Origin: Bidens hawaiensis
Lineage: Eukaryota; Streptophyta; Magnoliopsida; Asterales; Asteraceae
Length of the DNA stretch: 64,000 bases
Assembly (NCBI GenBank): GCA_021521415.1
Contig: JAIQDT010004237.1
Location: 62,001 to 126,000, forward strand
Direction: 5' to 3'
Position numbers and translations under genes: made by a program
In this document: in pieces, positions 11,148 to 21,406 of the stretch
How positions within the stretch are numbered: position 1 is the stretch's first letter
Layout: each line of letters starts with the position of its first letter
The notes under the pieces: generated by a model
What the model was told of the DNA's origin: nothing
Database searches by the model: none
The model's input: only the letters and a program-made list of their open reading frames with translations

Positions 11148-13742
11148 TTGGTCTTGGATCTATACATCCCAAACTTTGGCTTTCCAAATTTAGTATCTCA
11201 GTAACTCCTGTAAGTCCCATTAGGAGATCTCATTGAAGATTGATTGTAAGGCCTTCTAAACCTTTGTGAATTGAAAGAATTATAGCTTGTGGTTTGATTA
11301 TTAGAAGTGTAAAACTGAGATTTGTTTCTATGAAAACCTGAATTATTCACATTTTTGAATTTTAAGTGGTTTTCATTTTTAGGAGCATGATAATTACTAT
11401 TAGGTCTATTCTCAGCTTTAGTAGGCCTTACACCTCTGAATCGCTGCTTCAGAGGGCAATTTGCAACAAGATGTCCTAATTGATTACATCTAAAGCAACA
11501 CCTATGCTCAACCTTTTTATCAACCGGTGGTTTAGATGTCGAGGCTATATTACCGCCCGTTCGTCTCACATATGGTGGGACGTACGGGTTTAGTGGAGTA
11601 CTCTTTTTATTCATTTTATCTTTTTCTCCACTCTTGGGTAACACAACCTCCTCTTTTGCCTTACCAGACTCGGATGACTTATCCGAATCTGACGAGACCG
11701 GACTTTGATCAGAAATTTCAACAGTTGAAACAGGCGAACTTGTTTCGCCTCTACTAACATTTGGTTCTTTGACAGTTACTTTAATCGGCACTGTCTGAGC
11801 AACCTCAAAATCAACAGATTTCTGAACACTAGGGTTAAAAGTGTAATTGTGATTGTACGGTGGTGGAACCTCATGATAACCGATTCCTCCTCTCTTAGTA
11901 GAGGAACCTTGATCACTAACAAGGTGATCAAGAATAGCAGAAGAATTTCTGAACTGCTCCAGTTTTCGATTCAGTTCCACCACTTTCACCTGGTGGTCAG
12001 CAATCTGTTTTTCTCTCTCAGCAATTAGTTTGGTCTTTTCTTCCAAAACCTCATAACTTAAATCAATCACTTCAATTTTTTCAGCAAGTTTAGTTTTTAA
12101 ACTTTTAACATCTTTTTCACAAGCTTTTATTTTAATTTTATAATTATTTTCCTTGATTTAATAAAGTGATGATCTTCTTTTAAGTTTTTAAATTCAGCAT
12201 CCAACCTAACATACTGATCAGTTATGGTTGCTAATTGCTCAGACAAGTTCTCACATTTTGAACAAGTAGTTTTAGAGCATACCTCGGAGAGCTTGTCATT
12301 AACGTCTGCCATAAGAGCCTTTTCTTCTCCGGCAGCCTTCTCATTTTCTTCTGTTTCTACCTTTGCCAAATTTGCCTGCTCAAAAGTTTCTTTAAAAACA
12401 GGTTCCAGTTGTATTCACCATCTCCTCTGGAAATCATGGCACTGTAATCTTTTCTACCCTCACTTTGCTGTGGAGACCTACCCTGACTTCGTTCCACACG
12501 CTCATTCCTGCATTCTTTTGCAAAGTGCCCGTTTTGTTGACAATTGTAGCATCTCACCTTTGTCTTGTCAAACCCTGGCTTACCACCGACAAACTTCCTT
12601 CCAGTCTTATTCATAAACCTCTTCACCCTCCTTACAATCATGGCCATCTGCCATTGTAGATCCATTTCTTCCATATCGTCAGCATCAATCTGATCGTAAT
12701 CTTTATCCAACATAGCTGGATCAACAATCTTCCCTTGAATGTAGTTCTCATAGGAAGCAATGAAAGAAGCATAGAGGCCAAACTGCTCTTCAGCAGACTT
12801 GACACTCATAGTCATCTTGGAGTAGTTGTTGCTGGGAGCACTTGAAGAGCAACTACTCTTGCTTGCCTGGGGTTGAGAACCACTAGATCCAGCTGCTACA
12901 TAGCAAACATCCCCATTTGTGTTAACTGACACATGCCCCTCATGTGATGAGTTGGGGCCCGACTCTCCCTTCGAGTAGTAAGCAGCCGATTCAGTCTTTG
13001 AGCCTGAGCTAGTGTTGACTTTAGCTCCATACATACTTGGATCTTGAACCTGATCCATAGATGTCTCCTTTCTTACCATGTTAAGCTCAAAGGTCCTGAG
13101 CTTGTTGACTGTCGTTTCGAGATCATAAGTGGGAAAGTCCTTGTCTTCCCTCATCAGCACAGTGTACATCTCCCATTTTGGTGGGAGAGCATCCAGAAGC
13201 TTCTCAACTATCTCTTCTTCTCTGTAAGAAATGGAATAGTTGCTCAGTTCAGTCATCAGATGATAATATCGAGTGATGATATCATCTAATGATTCATTCT
13301 TCAAATACTTGAAGACTGAGAACTGGGTCTTGAGCAGTTTTATTTTTGAAGCCCGGATTCCTACATTTCCTTCAAATCTGCTCTCAAGGGCTTCCCAAAG
13401 CTCCCTTGCTGAAGTGTACTTCCTAAAAGTATGAAGGATCTCCTGTGGAAGAGCCATGGTAATAGCAGCATGAGCCTTGCTCTCAGCCTCATACATCTTC
13501 TTCTCTTCTTCTTCCATTTTACTATACTTCTTGATTTGGTCACGACCTTCATACTCCATAATTGGTGGAATATAACCATCCTGGATGCATACCCACATCT
13601 TCGCATCCTGGTATTTGACGTACTGTATGAACCGATCCTTCCATGCAACGAAATCGGTTCCCTTCAGCAATCTTGGGGCCTTGGTAGCTGACCCTGCTTC
13701 AACTTCCATCTTCACTAACTCAGAGATATTGATCGATGACAT
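11123..13742 (-). pseudogene. gag: Copia-1 gag (long, two zinc knuckles)
   Basis: The start MSSINISELVKMEVEAGSA at 13742 is shared with Copia-2. The N-terminal ~250 residues are a UBN2/DUF4219-type capsid domain (FVAWKDRFIQYV, ALPQEILHTFRKYTSARELWEALE, LKNESLDDIITRYYHLMTEL). A first CCHC knuckle CYNCQQNGHFAKEC follows near 12530. A long charged, coiled-coil-like stretch lies about 12370-11940, then a second knuckle CFRCNQLGHLVANC near 11500 and a basic Asn/Arg-rich tail. Frameshifts near 12390 and 12155 and a stop near 11199 break it. The gag stop is at 11123-11125. Gag would form the cytoplasmic particle and bind RNA. Confidence 0.93.
11138..11157 (-). other. 20-bp perfect palindrome just before the gag stop
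   Basis: The arms CCAAGACCAA/TTGGTCTTGG form a perfect palindrome 12 bases upstream of the gag stop. Copia-2 keeps it with one mismatch (29621-29650 region), and Copia-4 keeps a looser CCCAAG/CTTGGG hairpin (about 59839-59865). It encodes part of the SWVPKF end of Gag. Confidence 0.75.
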
Positions 13743-14229
13743 CTTTCCCGAAAAGTAAGAGACCTGAAAAATTAAGAATTTTTTTTTTTTTTTTTTTTTT
13801 TTAAGTATTGAAGGCGAAGTTACGGATAACTTCGCTTGAAATAGGCGAAGTTGTAGAGAACTTCGCTGACTAACTTCGCTGATTCTTAACTTCGCTTGAG
13901 GTAAGCGAACTTAAGAGGTAGGCGAAGTTGTAGAGAACTTCGCTTGAACTAGGCGAACTTGAGAAGGTAGGCGAAGTTGTGATAACTTCGCTTAACCTTA
14001 TATCTTTGCCGAAACCCTACGAACAGTGACGGCAACTTCGCCTGATGAACACGAAGTTTCTGCAGATCTGTAAATCGGATTTTAACGAGGTTTTTGACGG
14101 TGTAAAGGCTTGAACACGATGGTAGGAGGTAAGAATGATCAATAACACAGAAAACACGTCCCGCGAATAGTCGAAACGGAACGATTTCTACACCCGCGTG
14201 AATATCCCGAACCTCACAATCGAGCAAAC
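13743..14229 (-). other. Copia-1 5' leader with GCGAAGTT hairpin array
   Basis: This is untranslated RNA between primer site and gag. It starts near gag with a 24-bp T run (13779-13802). Then come many GCGAAGTT, AACTTCGC and GCGAACTT words (13810-14050), mostly in inverted pairs. The leader of Copia-2 (32188-32674) has the same design. This is where retroelement RNA packaging and dimer signals usually lie, but that role is inferred. Confidence 0.8.
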
Positions 14230-14241
14230 GCTCTGATACCA
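14230..14241 (-). other. Copia-1 primer binding site, initiator-Met tRNA type
   Basis: The minus strand reads TGGTATCAGAGC two bases inside the 5' LTR. This is the standard plant copia primer site complementary to the 3' end of initiator-Met tRNA. Confidence 0.95.
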
Positions 14242-14243
14242 AT

Positions 14244-14671
14244 TGTAGGTTCCCTGGACGGATCGCACGAGATATCGCGGTCTACTCAGGTGCGGAATCC
14301 CTGCGTAGATCGTTACGAGTATAGAACACAAACACACGAATACATGAAACACGTTATATATTATAACCGAACTCACGTGATGTAAATATCACTGATACAG
14401 ACTCTCGTCGACTCGATCGACTCACTTACTAACTCACTGAACAACTCGTTAACTAATTGAACGATTTTTTTAAACCAAGCCGTAAGCTTGTATTTATATA
14501 CACGACAACTTCGCCTGACATGTTCAGGCGAAGTTGTCCATAACTTCGCTTGTTCAACAAGTTCGCCTAGGCGAACTTGTTAACAACTTCGCTTTAAACA
14601 AAAACATAAATAACAATACAGACTCGATTACAGACACTAGACTATGAACTACTGACATTCATGCACCAACA
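14244..14671 (-). repeat. Copia-1 5' LTR
   Basis: 428 bp, TG...CA ends on the element strand. A TATTTATATA-like AT stretch near 14489-14500 could hold the TATA box. It contains the same inverted GCGAAGTT words as the 3' LTR. The TATA role is inferred. Confidence 0.95.
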
Positions 14672-14676
14672 GTAAA
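14672..14676. repeat. Target-site duplication of Copia-1, right copy
   Basis: GTAAA, identical to 2191-2195. Confidence 0.93.
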
Positions 14677-14800
14677 ACCCCGCCTGGAGCGCACGATGAC
14701 CGAGTATAGTTCGACGCAGGCAGACCAAACCAGCTGATAATCCGTTTGTTGTTGGCTATATGTCGGATCCTCAAGATAAGTGGCAGACGTGTCACACATA

Positions 14801-14930
14801 TGGTTTATAACATTTTCATGTTATCTAAGGTTTATAACATTTTCATGTTATCTAAAGTTTCAGCATTTTCATGTCCACATGTTTGGGACTTTCCCCAGTT
14901 TTATCTAAGGTTTAAACATTTTCATGTCTC
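14801..14930. repeat. Tandem repeat, ~26-bp unit with CATTTTCATGT
   Basis: Units of GTTATCTAAGGTTTATAACATTTTCAT repeat about four times, the later ones degraded or interrupted. It lies in the Tat-E region between integrase and 3' LTR. Confidence 0.85.
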
Positions 14931-14939
14931 TCAAGTAAT

Positions 14940-15019
14940 GGCTTTGTCGCCAGAAAATAGGCTCTACTGCCAGTAAGCAGGCTCTATCGCCAGTAAATGG
15001 GCTTTATCGCCAGAATTAT
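14940..15019. repeat. Tandem repeat, 20-bp unit x 4
   Basis: Four adjacent 20-bp units of the type GGCTCTATCGCCAGTAAATG, starting with GGCTTTGTCGCCAG and ending with GGCTTTATCGCCAG. It follows directly on the previous array. Confidence 0.9.
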
Positions 15020-16019
15020 CTAACTTTGTTTTAACAGATCGAAAATCAGCCAAGTCGCTAAGTGTAGAGATATTACTAAGTTGTTTTTTAACTTAGCAAA
15101 TCTCAAAAGCATGGTGAATAAAAAGATCAGCAATTGGAGACATTGTGTGTAAGTTTGTCAACTTATTATCATCTGCGAAGGTACACTTTTATACTTATTC
15201 TTTCCTTTGCATTTTATTCGAAATATGATCACTCGGCTTAATTGTGTCAAGTCTCACTTATAGAAGTTTTAAACATATATTTTCTAGATGTGTTATCCTT
15301 GAGATATTTTTCTAAATATATTAAGGACATGTTCTCTACAATACACCAACCTCAAATATTGTATTTTTAAATATGATAAGTTTTGGGAATATATTTCATA
15401 GATATATTATACTTAACATATCTTAATTTAGAAAGTTTAAGACCATTTTGGATGCGTTATGTTAAAAACATATCAAATTGATTTCTCTTAAAAGTATTTA
15501 TCAACACTCTAGATTTAAAGATATATTATTTTTAAGATAATTTATCTTAAAAACATATTTTTAGAGATATAACCCTTAGAATATTTTATTCTAAAATATG
15601 AAGAATTTAAGGAATATATTTAGGACATATTATCCTCAAGATAATCTATTTCAAAATCTTATAATTATTTCACGAGACATGTTCTAAGTAAAACATATTC
15701 AGATAAATTATCTAAAATGACATACAAAACACAATGCTAAAGCCACAATATCATATCATTACTAACATTAAATGCAGATAGATAGAAAGACAATGAAAGG
15801 GCTTCATCTTCAACAAGTGGAAGATCCCTTCACCCAAGCATTGCTAGATGTTCAAAAGTCAAGATAACATGGGCTTCGTCTTGAAAAGTCAAGATCCCTC
15901 CACCCATGTATCCTATTATCCTAAGCATGATTATTTAAAGACAGAAAAATAAATTATTCAACAGGCCATTACAAACCAACACCAAACCACAAACAAACAT
16001 ACTTAAAAATTAGGCTCAG
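15020..16019 (+). other. Tat-E A/T-rich noncoding region with degenerate repeats
   Basis: No gene is seen. From about 15240 to 15720 a loose ~50- to 60-bp repeat recurs, with words such as GAGATATATTAT, TTATCCTTAAGATAA and AAAACATAT. At 15800-15910 two copies of GGGCTTC(A/G)TCTT...AAGTxxAAGATCCCT...CACCCA occur. The rest is unique-looking. Confidence 0.6.
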
Positions 16020-17612
16020 ACCTTGTCTTTTCTGCCTTCATTGCCCAGTTGTGCTTCATCACCAATCGCCTTCACCGCATCCTTGATCGCCACCTCCACA
16101 GCCTCTTCCGCTGCCTTCTCCGCTCCTCTCGGACCCACTTCCTCCACACCTTCACCATTTAGCTCGGCCAAAACTCTCTCCCAAGCAGCCACATCCTAGA
16201 AAGGAGTCTCAACACCAGCATCTTTGGCCTCCTTAGCCATCTTGAGTCGAGACTGGAAGATTGAGATCGCCGCGGATTTCTTGGCCCCTCAGCAACCTCT
16301 TGGATCCTCATCAGAGTACTTGCCTCATGGTGGACCAACTCCCTCCTGGCCAACGCGAGTTCCTATTTCAAGTCCTCGTTCTCCTTATTCTTCTTGTCGA
16401 GAAGATTGGTCTTAGCAGTCCCAATCTTCAGCATCTCGGCAATACGGGTGTTGGCATCAAGGAGCTCATGATGGAGATCGTTGTATTTTGAGAATAACAG
16501 TCCTAGTCCCTGCCCAAAATTAGAATATCCTCAGCATACGATATCTTCGATACAAAAGGATATGTTATAAAGACCTACCTGGTTGAACTCAAGATCACAT
16601 GTCGAAGAGGAGTCGGAGGTGCCCTAGGTCTTCCTCTTTTTTGAACCCTTGGCACGATTGCTTTCGGGTTTTGACTTGAGAACGGGAGCGGCTTCTTTCT
16701 TCCTGGTGCTACGGGTGGAGACCATGCTGTCAATATCGTCAAGAACAAAAACTGGAGCGAATTTACTTACGAAAATACAGGTTAGTATCTCTAATCCTTA
16801 AATTTTCCTACTAACATATCAATATTTCTTACCAGACATAACGGAGCCTGCTGACGGCGATGGTTCTCGGAGGCTTGACTGGAAGTAAAACGTCCTTTCC
16901 TCCTCGTCAATAAGAAAGAAAGAGTTAAGCTTGCTCTCAGTCTTTTTGGTGGGAGGGGCAATCTCGAAGAACTTCAAAGCTGCAAATAACAAAGAAAAAA
17001 GCATATCAGTTACAAATATATCAGCATACATCTTCAAGATAATGTATCCTACTTTTGGTGACCCAAAGATACGGAAGATTGTTAGGATGAGGAAGAGAAT
17101 CTCTCCTAACAAAAAAGAATTGTTTCTTCCACTGGTCGTTATTTTGGGTGTTTCTCAAGACAAGTGGGGTACAGTCAGATTTGGTTTTGAGAAGCTATCT
17201 TGAGGAACCGTGGCTGCGAAGGTCATACACCAAAGCATGTTCAGAAAGGGTGAAATCAAGGGCATGGTCGGTGATTAATCTTTCCAATTCGAACAAGGTC
17301 CTCCAAACCAAGGGCATGGTTTGGGCAAAACTAAGACCAGTTCTGATGAAGAACTCGGTGGTAAAGGCCGGGAATGGGTAAGAAAAGCCGATTTTAAAGG
17401 GCAACACGGAAAGTAGATCCAGGTTCTTGAAACAAGGTCAGAAGAAACGGCAGCATCAAAGGGTCTAAAGATAGTTCCCGAGGGAAACAACCTTGAGACT
17501 AAAGATTCATAATATCGGTGTTGCTAAAAGTACATATTTCACTCGCAGGACTTGCGAGGAGATTTTGAGACACAAAATCTTTAATGTCGTGAGGGTGAAG
17601 TTTTGGAGCCAT
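16020..17612 (-). pseudogene. Spliced antisense gene in Tat-E (Transposase_28-like)
   Basis: The gene runs opposite to Tat-E. Start MAPKLHPHDIKDF at 17612. Next comes a conserved-looking segment (SRLFPSGTIFRPF; SYPFPAFTTEFFIRTGLSFAQ) that resembles the plant 'putative gypsy type transposon' domain (PF04195), from memory. Introns with proper borders are visible: GTAGGATACA...TTTGCAG (about 17056-16983), GTAAGAAATA...TTGACAG (about 16849-16726) and GTAGGTCTTT...GGGCAG (about 16580-16515). The later exons encode a basic, nucleus-like stretch (KSKPESNRAKGSKKRKT) and a coiled coil ending near EGRKDKV (16021). Stops after IMNL and KKRKT and frameshifts near 17430 and 16270 show that it is dead. Function unknown. 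Confidence 0.7.
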
Positions 17613-17816
17613 GATTTCGTGAAGATAAAGAAGAGAAAGAAAGAAGAAATTACCTGGATAAAGGAATCGATGAAGAAAAGCATTATATATCCGAGTAGAT
17701 ATATGGACGACCTAGGGTTTACTTAGTCATGGATGACTGACACATGTGGCCGATCTATCACCACGCGGGATTTGAATTTCAAAAAATTTTACACCTATAA
17801 TCCATGTCAACAGCTG
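17613..17816. other. Upstream region of the antisense gene
   Basis: This would be the promoter side of the antisense gene. TATATATCC-like and TATATATGG-like AT stretches lie near 17685-17705, about 80 bp from its start codon. The promoter role is inferred. Confidence 0.4.
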
Positions 17817-17833
17817 TTAAATTTGGGGACAAT
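17817..17833 (+). other. Tat-E polypurine tract
   Basis: AAATTTGGGGACAAT directly precedes the 3' LTR start TGTTAGGG. The mirror block is at 24584-24599 in Tat-D. Confidence 0.85.
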
Positions 17834-18424
17834 TGTTAGGGCTCGGATTTTCAGTATCCTAGCAAGCAATATGTTCAGGATGATTCCAAGATACGGTAAC
17901 AGGTATCCTAAATGTATTGTTTAATTAACAATTTGTTCGCTCTTTTCCTTGTTTACCAGGTCAAGAGATGTGACCACGATTGCCAAAAGATTCGAAACTG
18001 CAGATGACTTCAAATAAAACATGATTAACAAGGAAACGTGGGAATTAACGGCTAATTGGAAGGAGTCAATTATCTCCGAAATTATAGGAATTCTTGTTAG
18101 TTTATCTTTTGTATAAATAGAGTCATACTTGGATTATATCACACACTTTTTACACTCTTAGCACACGAGACTTACTAGTTCTCGCACTTTGTAATCACGA
18201 TCCAGTTGAAGCTCCAACACTTGTAATTGATTTTTGTTACTAATAAACTGGTGGTGATAGTTTTCACTACCCGGGGTTTTTTTCTTGTTATCCTCAGGAT
18301 AACGATTTTTTTCCTAGCAACCAATCACTGTGTCATTACATTTTTGCTTTCGTTTCAACTAAGCACCTAGCCTCATTCACTAATTTGGTTACAACATTTC
18401 CTTTGTTAATATTTGACCAAAACA
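17834..18424 (+). repeat. Tat-E 3' LTR
   Basis: 591 bp from TGTTAGGGCT to TTTGACCAAAACA. Its last part (AGTTTTCACTACCCGGGG...; TTTGACCAAAACA) is the inverse of the LTR ends of Tat-A (21056) and Tat-D (37519), so it belongs to the same family. A TATAAATAG box lies near 18112, followed by the 'CACACTTTTTACACTC' region where transcripts probably start. Confidence 0.88.
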
Positions 18425-18837
18425 GACATATACCGTCCACTTTCCGTTTTTCTTTTTAACAACAACCACATTGGCTAACCATTTTGGATACTTTACCTCT
18501 CTAATCATACATGCCTTCAAGAATTTATGTACCTCTTCCTGGATGATTGCATTTCTCTCCGTGGCAAACTTCCTTCTTTATTGATGGACTTGCCTAAAAG
18601 AAGGATCAATTCCGTGTTCATGAGTTATAATGTTCTTAGAAATACCTGTCATATCCTCGTTTTTCCATGCAAAAGTTGTCTTTCTTCGCTGTAGCAAGCA
18701 TATTAGATCCTTCTCTATGGATTCTTTAATCTCAACTACCTTAGGACTTTAATATCAAGATCCTTCGGGTCTCAGACTATTTCCTTGGAATTTTGTTCCC
18801 TTGTCCCCATGACGTTCTTCCTTGTTTTCTGTAATTG
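18425..18837 (-). pseudogene. Tat-A RT N-terminal fragment
   Basis: Decayed text on the minus strand keeps the gypsy RT entry HGIDPSFRQV, an EEVxKFLKA.MIREVKYPKWLANVVVVKKKNGKW block and then stops at the Tat-E LTR. No catalytic YVDD is reached. No frame longer than 60 residues remains. Confidence 0.7.
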
Positions 18838-19347
18838 CTATGCTTCCCTTAGCTTCTTTGTTGGCTTCATTGAAGAAGTATAGCAATCTTTGGCATATTG
18901 CTGGTCACTTTCAATCTTTGTTATCCCCCATGGAGTAGGAAATTTCACACATTGATGGTATGTAAAGGGGACTGCCTTCATTTCATGTATCCAAGGCCTG
19001 TCAAGAATGACATTGCAACAAGACAAAGTATCAATAACACAAAATTTTTGGATAGAGTTTACTCCCTCGATGTAGATGGGAAGCTTGATGTCCCCCAGTG
19101 TGTTATTTGTTTCTCCACTGAATCCTACAAGGACTGAGGATCTTGGGACGATTTTGGATTCTGGAATATTCATCTTTTTGAACACCTCCAGCTGGATGAT
19201 ATTGACTGAACTCCCGCCGTCAATAAGGATCATGCGAACATAGTGGTTAGAAATAAATAAGGTAATGACCAAACCGTCGTGATGAGGATCTTGCTCGTTC
19301 TTCCTCAGCCATCTTGCATTATCACCTAAGCTTCTAATAGCGAGCAT
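18838..19347 (-). pseudogene. Tat-A protease
   Basis: Retropepsin-type frame. The active-site loop is ILIDGGSSVNII, followed by a flap-like stretch and ILDRPWIHEMKAVP, the gypsy equivalent of the ILGRPWLH strand. It ends in YAKDCYTSSMK, shared with Tat-D (34828-35181) and Tat-H (39816-40223). The frame begins inside a duplicated gag segment (see the repeat at 19334-19500) and the normal upstream zinc knuckle is missing. Confidence 0.85.
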
Positions 19348-19500
19348 TACTCATCCCATACCCATAGAGAAGTAGTAATCGGATATCTTTAGGGGCAGGT
19401 GCCTTCTCATTCTTCTTCAGCCATCTTGCTTTATCACCTAAGCTTCTAATAGCGAGCATTACTCCTCCCATATCCACAGAGAAGTAGTAATCGGATATCC
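19334..19500 (-). repeat. Imperfect ~115-bp direct duplication at the end of Tat-A gag
   Basis: CATCTTGCxTTATCACCTAAGC...GAGAAGTAGTAATCGGATATC occurs twice (about 19308-19385 and 19423-19500). The duplication encodes MLAIRSLGDxARWLxKNE twice. It joins gag directly to protease, with loss of the zinc-knuckle segment. Confidence 0.85.
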
Positions 19501-20969
19501 TTGGACAATCTTCATCGTCCTCTTCTTCCTCTAAAGCATTGATTTTCTGATTGGTCGGTTTGGAATATGGTTTGGAATTGTTGTTCATATAGTAGGATCC
19601 TTGTCTCTTGTCTTGAAATTCATTTTTTGTTGGATTGTTTTGCTGATCTTGTATCCTCTGATCTTCCTCTAACCTAATAAACCTTAGAGCTCGGTTCCAA
19701 ACTTCATCTAGGTTCCTGCAAAGGATCATAACAAGATCTTGATAAAATGGAGAGTCCTTTTGTAATCCCATTTTGAATGCCTCAACAGTAGTCGAGACAT
19801 CCAGGTTCGGGATCTCTAAGGCCTCTCGCCCAAACTTAGTGAGGAATTGTCTAATGGGTTCCCTACGAGTCTAGACAATCCTATATAAATCACTAGTCAA
19901 GTTTTCAAAGGATCTACTACATGAAAATTGGCTATTAAATAGATTAATCAAATGAGAAAAAGAAGTAATCAAATAGGGAGGAAGACTTAGCAGCCATTTT
20001 AGGGCAGATCCTGTGAGTGCTAATCCGAAGCCTTTGCACAAACAAGCTTCTTTCAGCTTTTCTAGAATAGGACTAATTTCCATCCTCTCTCGGTACAAGG
20101 CTACATGTTCTTCAGGATCAGTGGACCCATCATATAATTTCATGCCAGTGGTGGTGAAGCGCTTTGGTGTTTCAGTATCACAGATTGGTGGAGCGAATCT
20201 GAATGCGTTATGACTCCCCACTGGCATCTTTGGGATGGGTTTGATAACACCGGTACACTGGATATCATGTCCTTGAGTTTTTATAACTCTCTGGCTATCG
20301 CTTGATTTCTTTCCCATAAGGGTTGTAGGACCTTGGCTGATGATGAACGATAAATTATGTCTGGAAACCCAAGGATCCTGATTGAAAGACTAAGGATCCT
20401 TGAAGCTGGTGACCTGAGGATCCTGGATGGTAACCTGAAGATCCAGACTGGAAGGTGGGGGATCCTTTTGAGAATTGGCTGAAGGATCTTAAATGATGAC
20501 TTGAGGATCCATGCTGAAAGATGGATGATCCTTGAGAATGCTGGGTAGAGGATCCTTTTTGAAAGAAATCCGAAGGTCCCTGTTGATGATAAGAGGATCC
20601 TGGATATCTTTAACTTGGGAAATCTGGAGTGCTGAAGTCAAGTATCTTCGGGATGATGGAACTTGAGTCTTTAGCAGTCTTCCTAGCTTTCTTGATCTCC
20701 TCAATCTCGTGCAGGATCCTTTGGTTGGTTTTGCTCTGCTGCTCCATGAAGTTTTTCATTTGTGCATACAAAACAGAAACATCATTGTTAGCAGTTATTG
20801 TTTGGGAGACAGTAGCCCATTTTGATCCAGATAAAACGACGGTCTCCATCTTCTGAACAACAGTTGTGGGCTTTGAGGGCTTCACGGAGGAAAGTAGTGG
20901 TGGCAAAGACATTTGAGACGAAACACTCGAAGCAGTGGTTGTAGAAACAACTTTTCCTTAAGAGGCCAT
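19334..20969 (-). pseudogene. gag: Tat-A gag
   Basis: Start codon at 20969 (MASxxK), matching Tat-D at 37435. The N-terminal ~150 residues include EQQSKTNQRILHEIEEIKKARK, a coiled coil. Then a low-complexity stretch built on AGGATCC words follows (20340-20620). The capsid-type domain begins with RFAPPICDTETPKRFTTTGMKLYDGSTDPEEHV and continues with KWLLSLPPYLITSFSHLINLFNSQF. Several frameshifts break it (20317, 19771). It lacks the C-terminal zinc knuckle (WCAFHEDFGHMTEDC) seen in Tat-D. Confidence 0.85.
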
Positions 20970-21033
20970 TGAATGATAATTTTGAGTATAGGAATTGAAC
21001 AAAGGTATAAATTTTTGGGATTAAATAACCAAT

Positions 21034-21053
21034 GGCCCCACAGTGGGCGCCAA
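21034..21053 (-). other. Tat-A primer binding site
   Basis: The minus strand reads TGGCGCCCACTGTGGGGCC just inside the LTR. This is the form usual in Tat-lineage elements. Confidence 0.85.
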
Positions 21054-21055
21054 AT

Positions 21056-21375
21056 TGTTTTGGTCAAAAAATTAGTTTAAGGATCAACTAACCAAATTCG
21101 TATGTGAGGCTTGATGCTTGTATGAATGAAATGATAAAAGTACTAAATGCAATGACGAACAACGAGATTTATACCAGGAAAAGCCCTTGGTAACTAGTAT
21201 ACCTCTGGCACAAAAACCTCGAGTAGTGAAAACTATCACTACCAATTGTATTATGCTCAAAAATTGATTACAAAGATCAGAACTTAGGCTGAAATGAGTA
21301 CAAAGTGTAAGTAATTCTACCGAGAATTATAAGTAGGCTATCTGTATTGTGTGTGCTTTCAACCATAGTTTAACA

Positions 21376-21406
<31 letters not shown>

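Larger units (their letters stand above)
2196..14671 (-). mobile_element. Copia-1: structurally complete 12.5-kb SIRE-like Ty1/copia retrotransposon
   Basis: The order on the minus strand is 5' LTR (14671-14244), primer site, leader, gag, protease, integrase, RT, RNase H, spacer, extra ORF, polypurine tract, 3' LTR (2623-2196). LTRs begin TGTTGG and end CCTACA. They have equal length and five mismatches by eye, which points to a recent insertion. GTAAA duplications flank it. Integrase before RT defines Ty1/copia; the long gag, extra ORF after pol and large size fit the SIRE/Maximus group. Single-base frameshifts occur near 12390, 12155, 11115, 9470 and 8240, a stop near 11199, and a frameshift near 3915 in the extra ORF. 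As written it is therefore not autonomous. Confidence 0.95.
1430..18424 (+). mobile_element. Tat-E: 3' part of a Tat-type Ty3/gypsy element, split by Copia-1
   Basis: Integrase end (1430-1941), 3' noncoding (1942-2195), Copia-1 insertion (2196-14671), repeat-rich 3' region (14672-16019), antisense spliced gene (16020-17612), polypurine tract (17817-17833) and 3' LTR (17834-18424) all lie in one plus-strand order. The 5' part is outside the window. A long region between integrase and 3' LTR that holds an antisense gene is known from Tat-lineage elements (for example Grande). The base run GACAT after 18424 would be one target duplication, but its partner is not visible. Confidence 0.75.

Noticed and set aside
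13779..13802. T runs at 13779, 26240 and 6997 as SINE or LINE tails
   Set aside because: No RNA polymerase III boxes, LINE coding or target duplications beside them; they are internal to Copia elements.
17829..18429. Tat-E 3' LTR as a solo LTR with its own target duplication
   Set aside because: A polypurine tract precedes it and the bases on the two sides (ACAAT, GACAT) do not match; it fits better as the 3' end of Tat-E.
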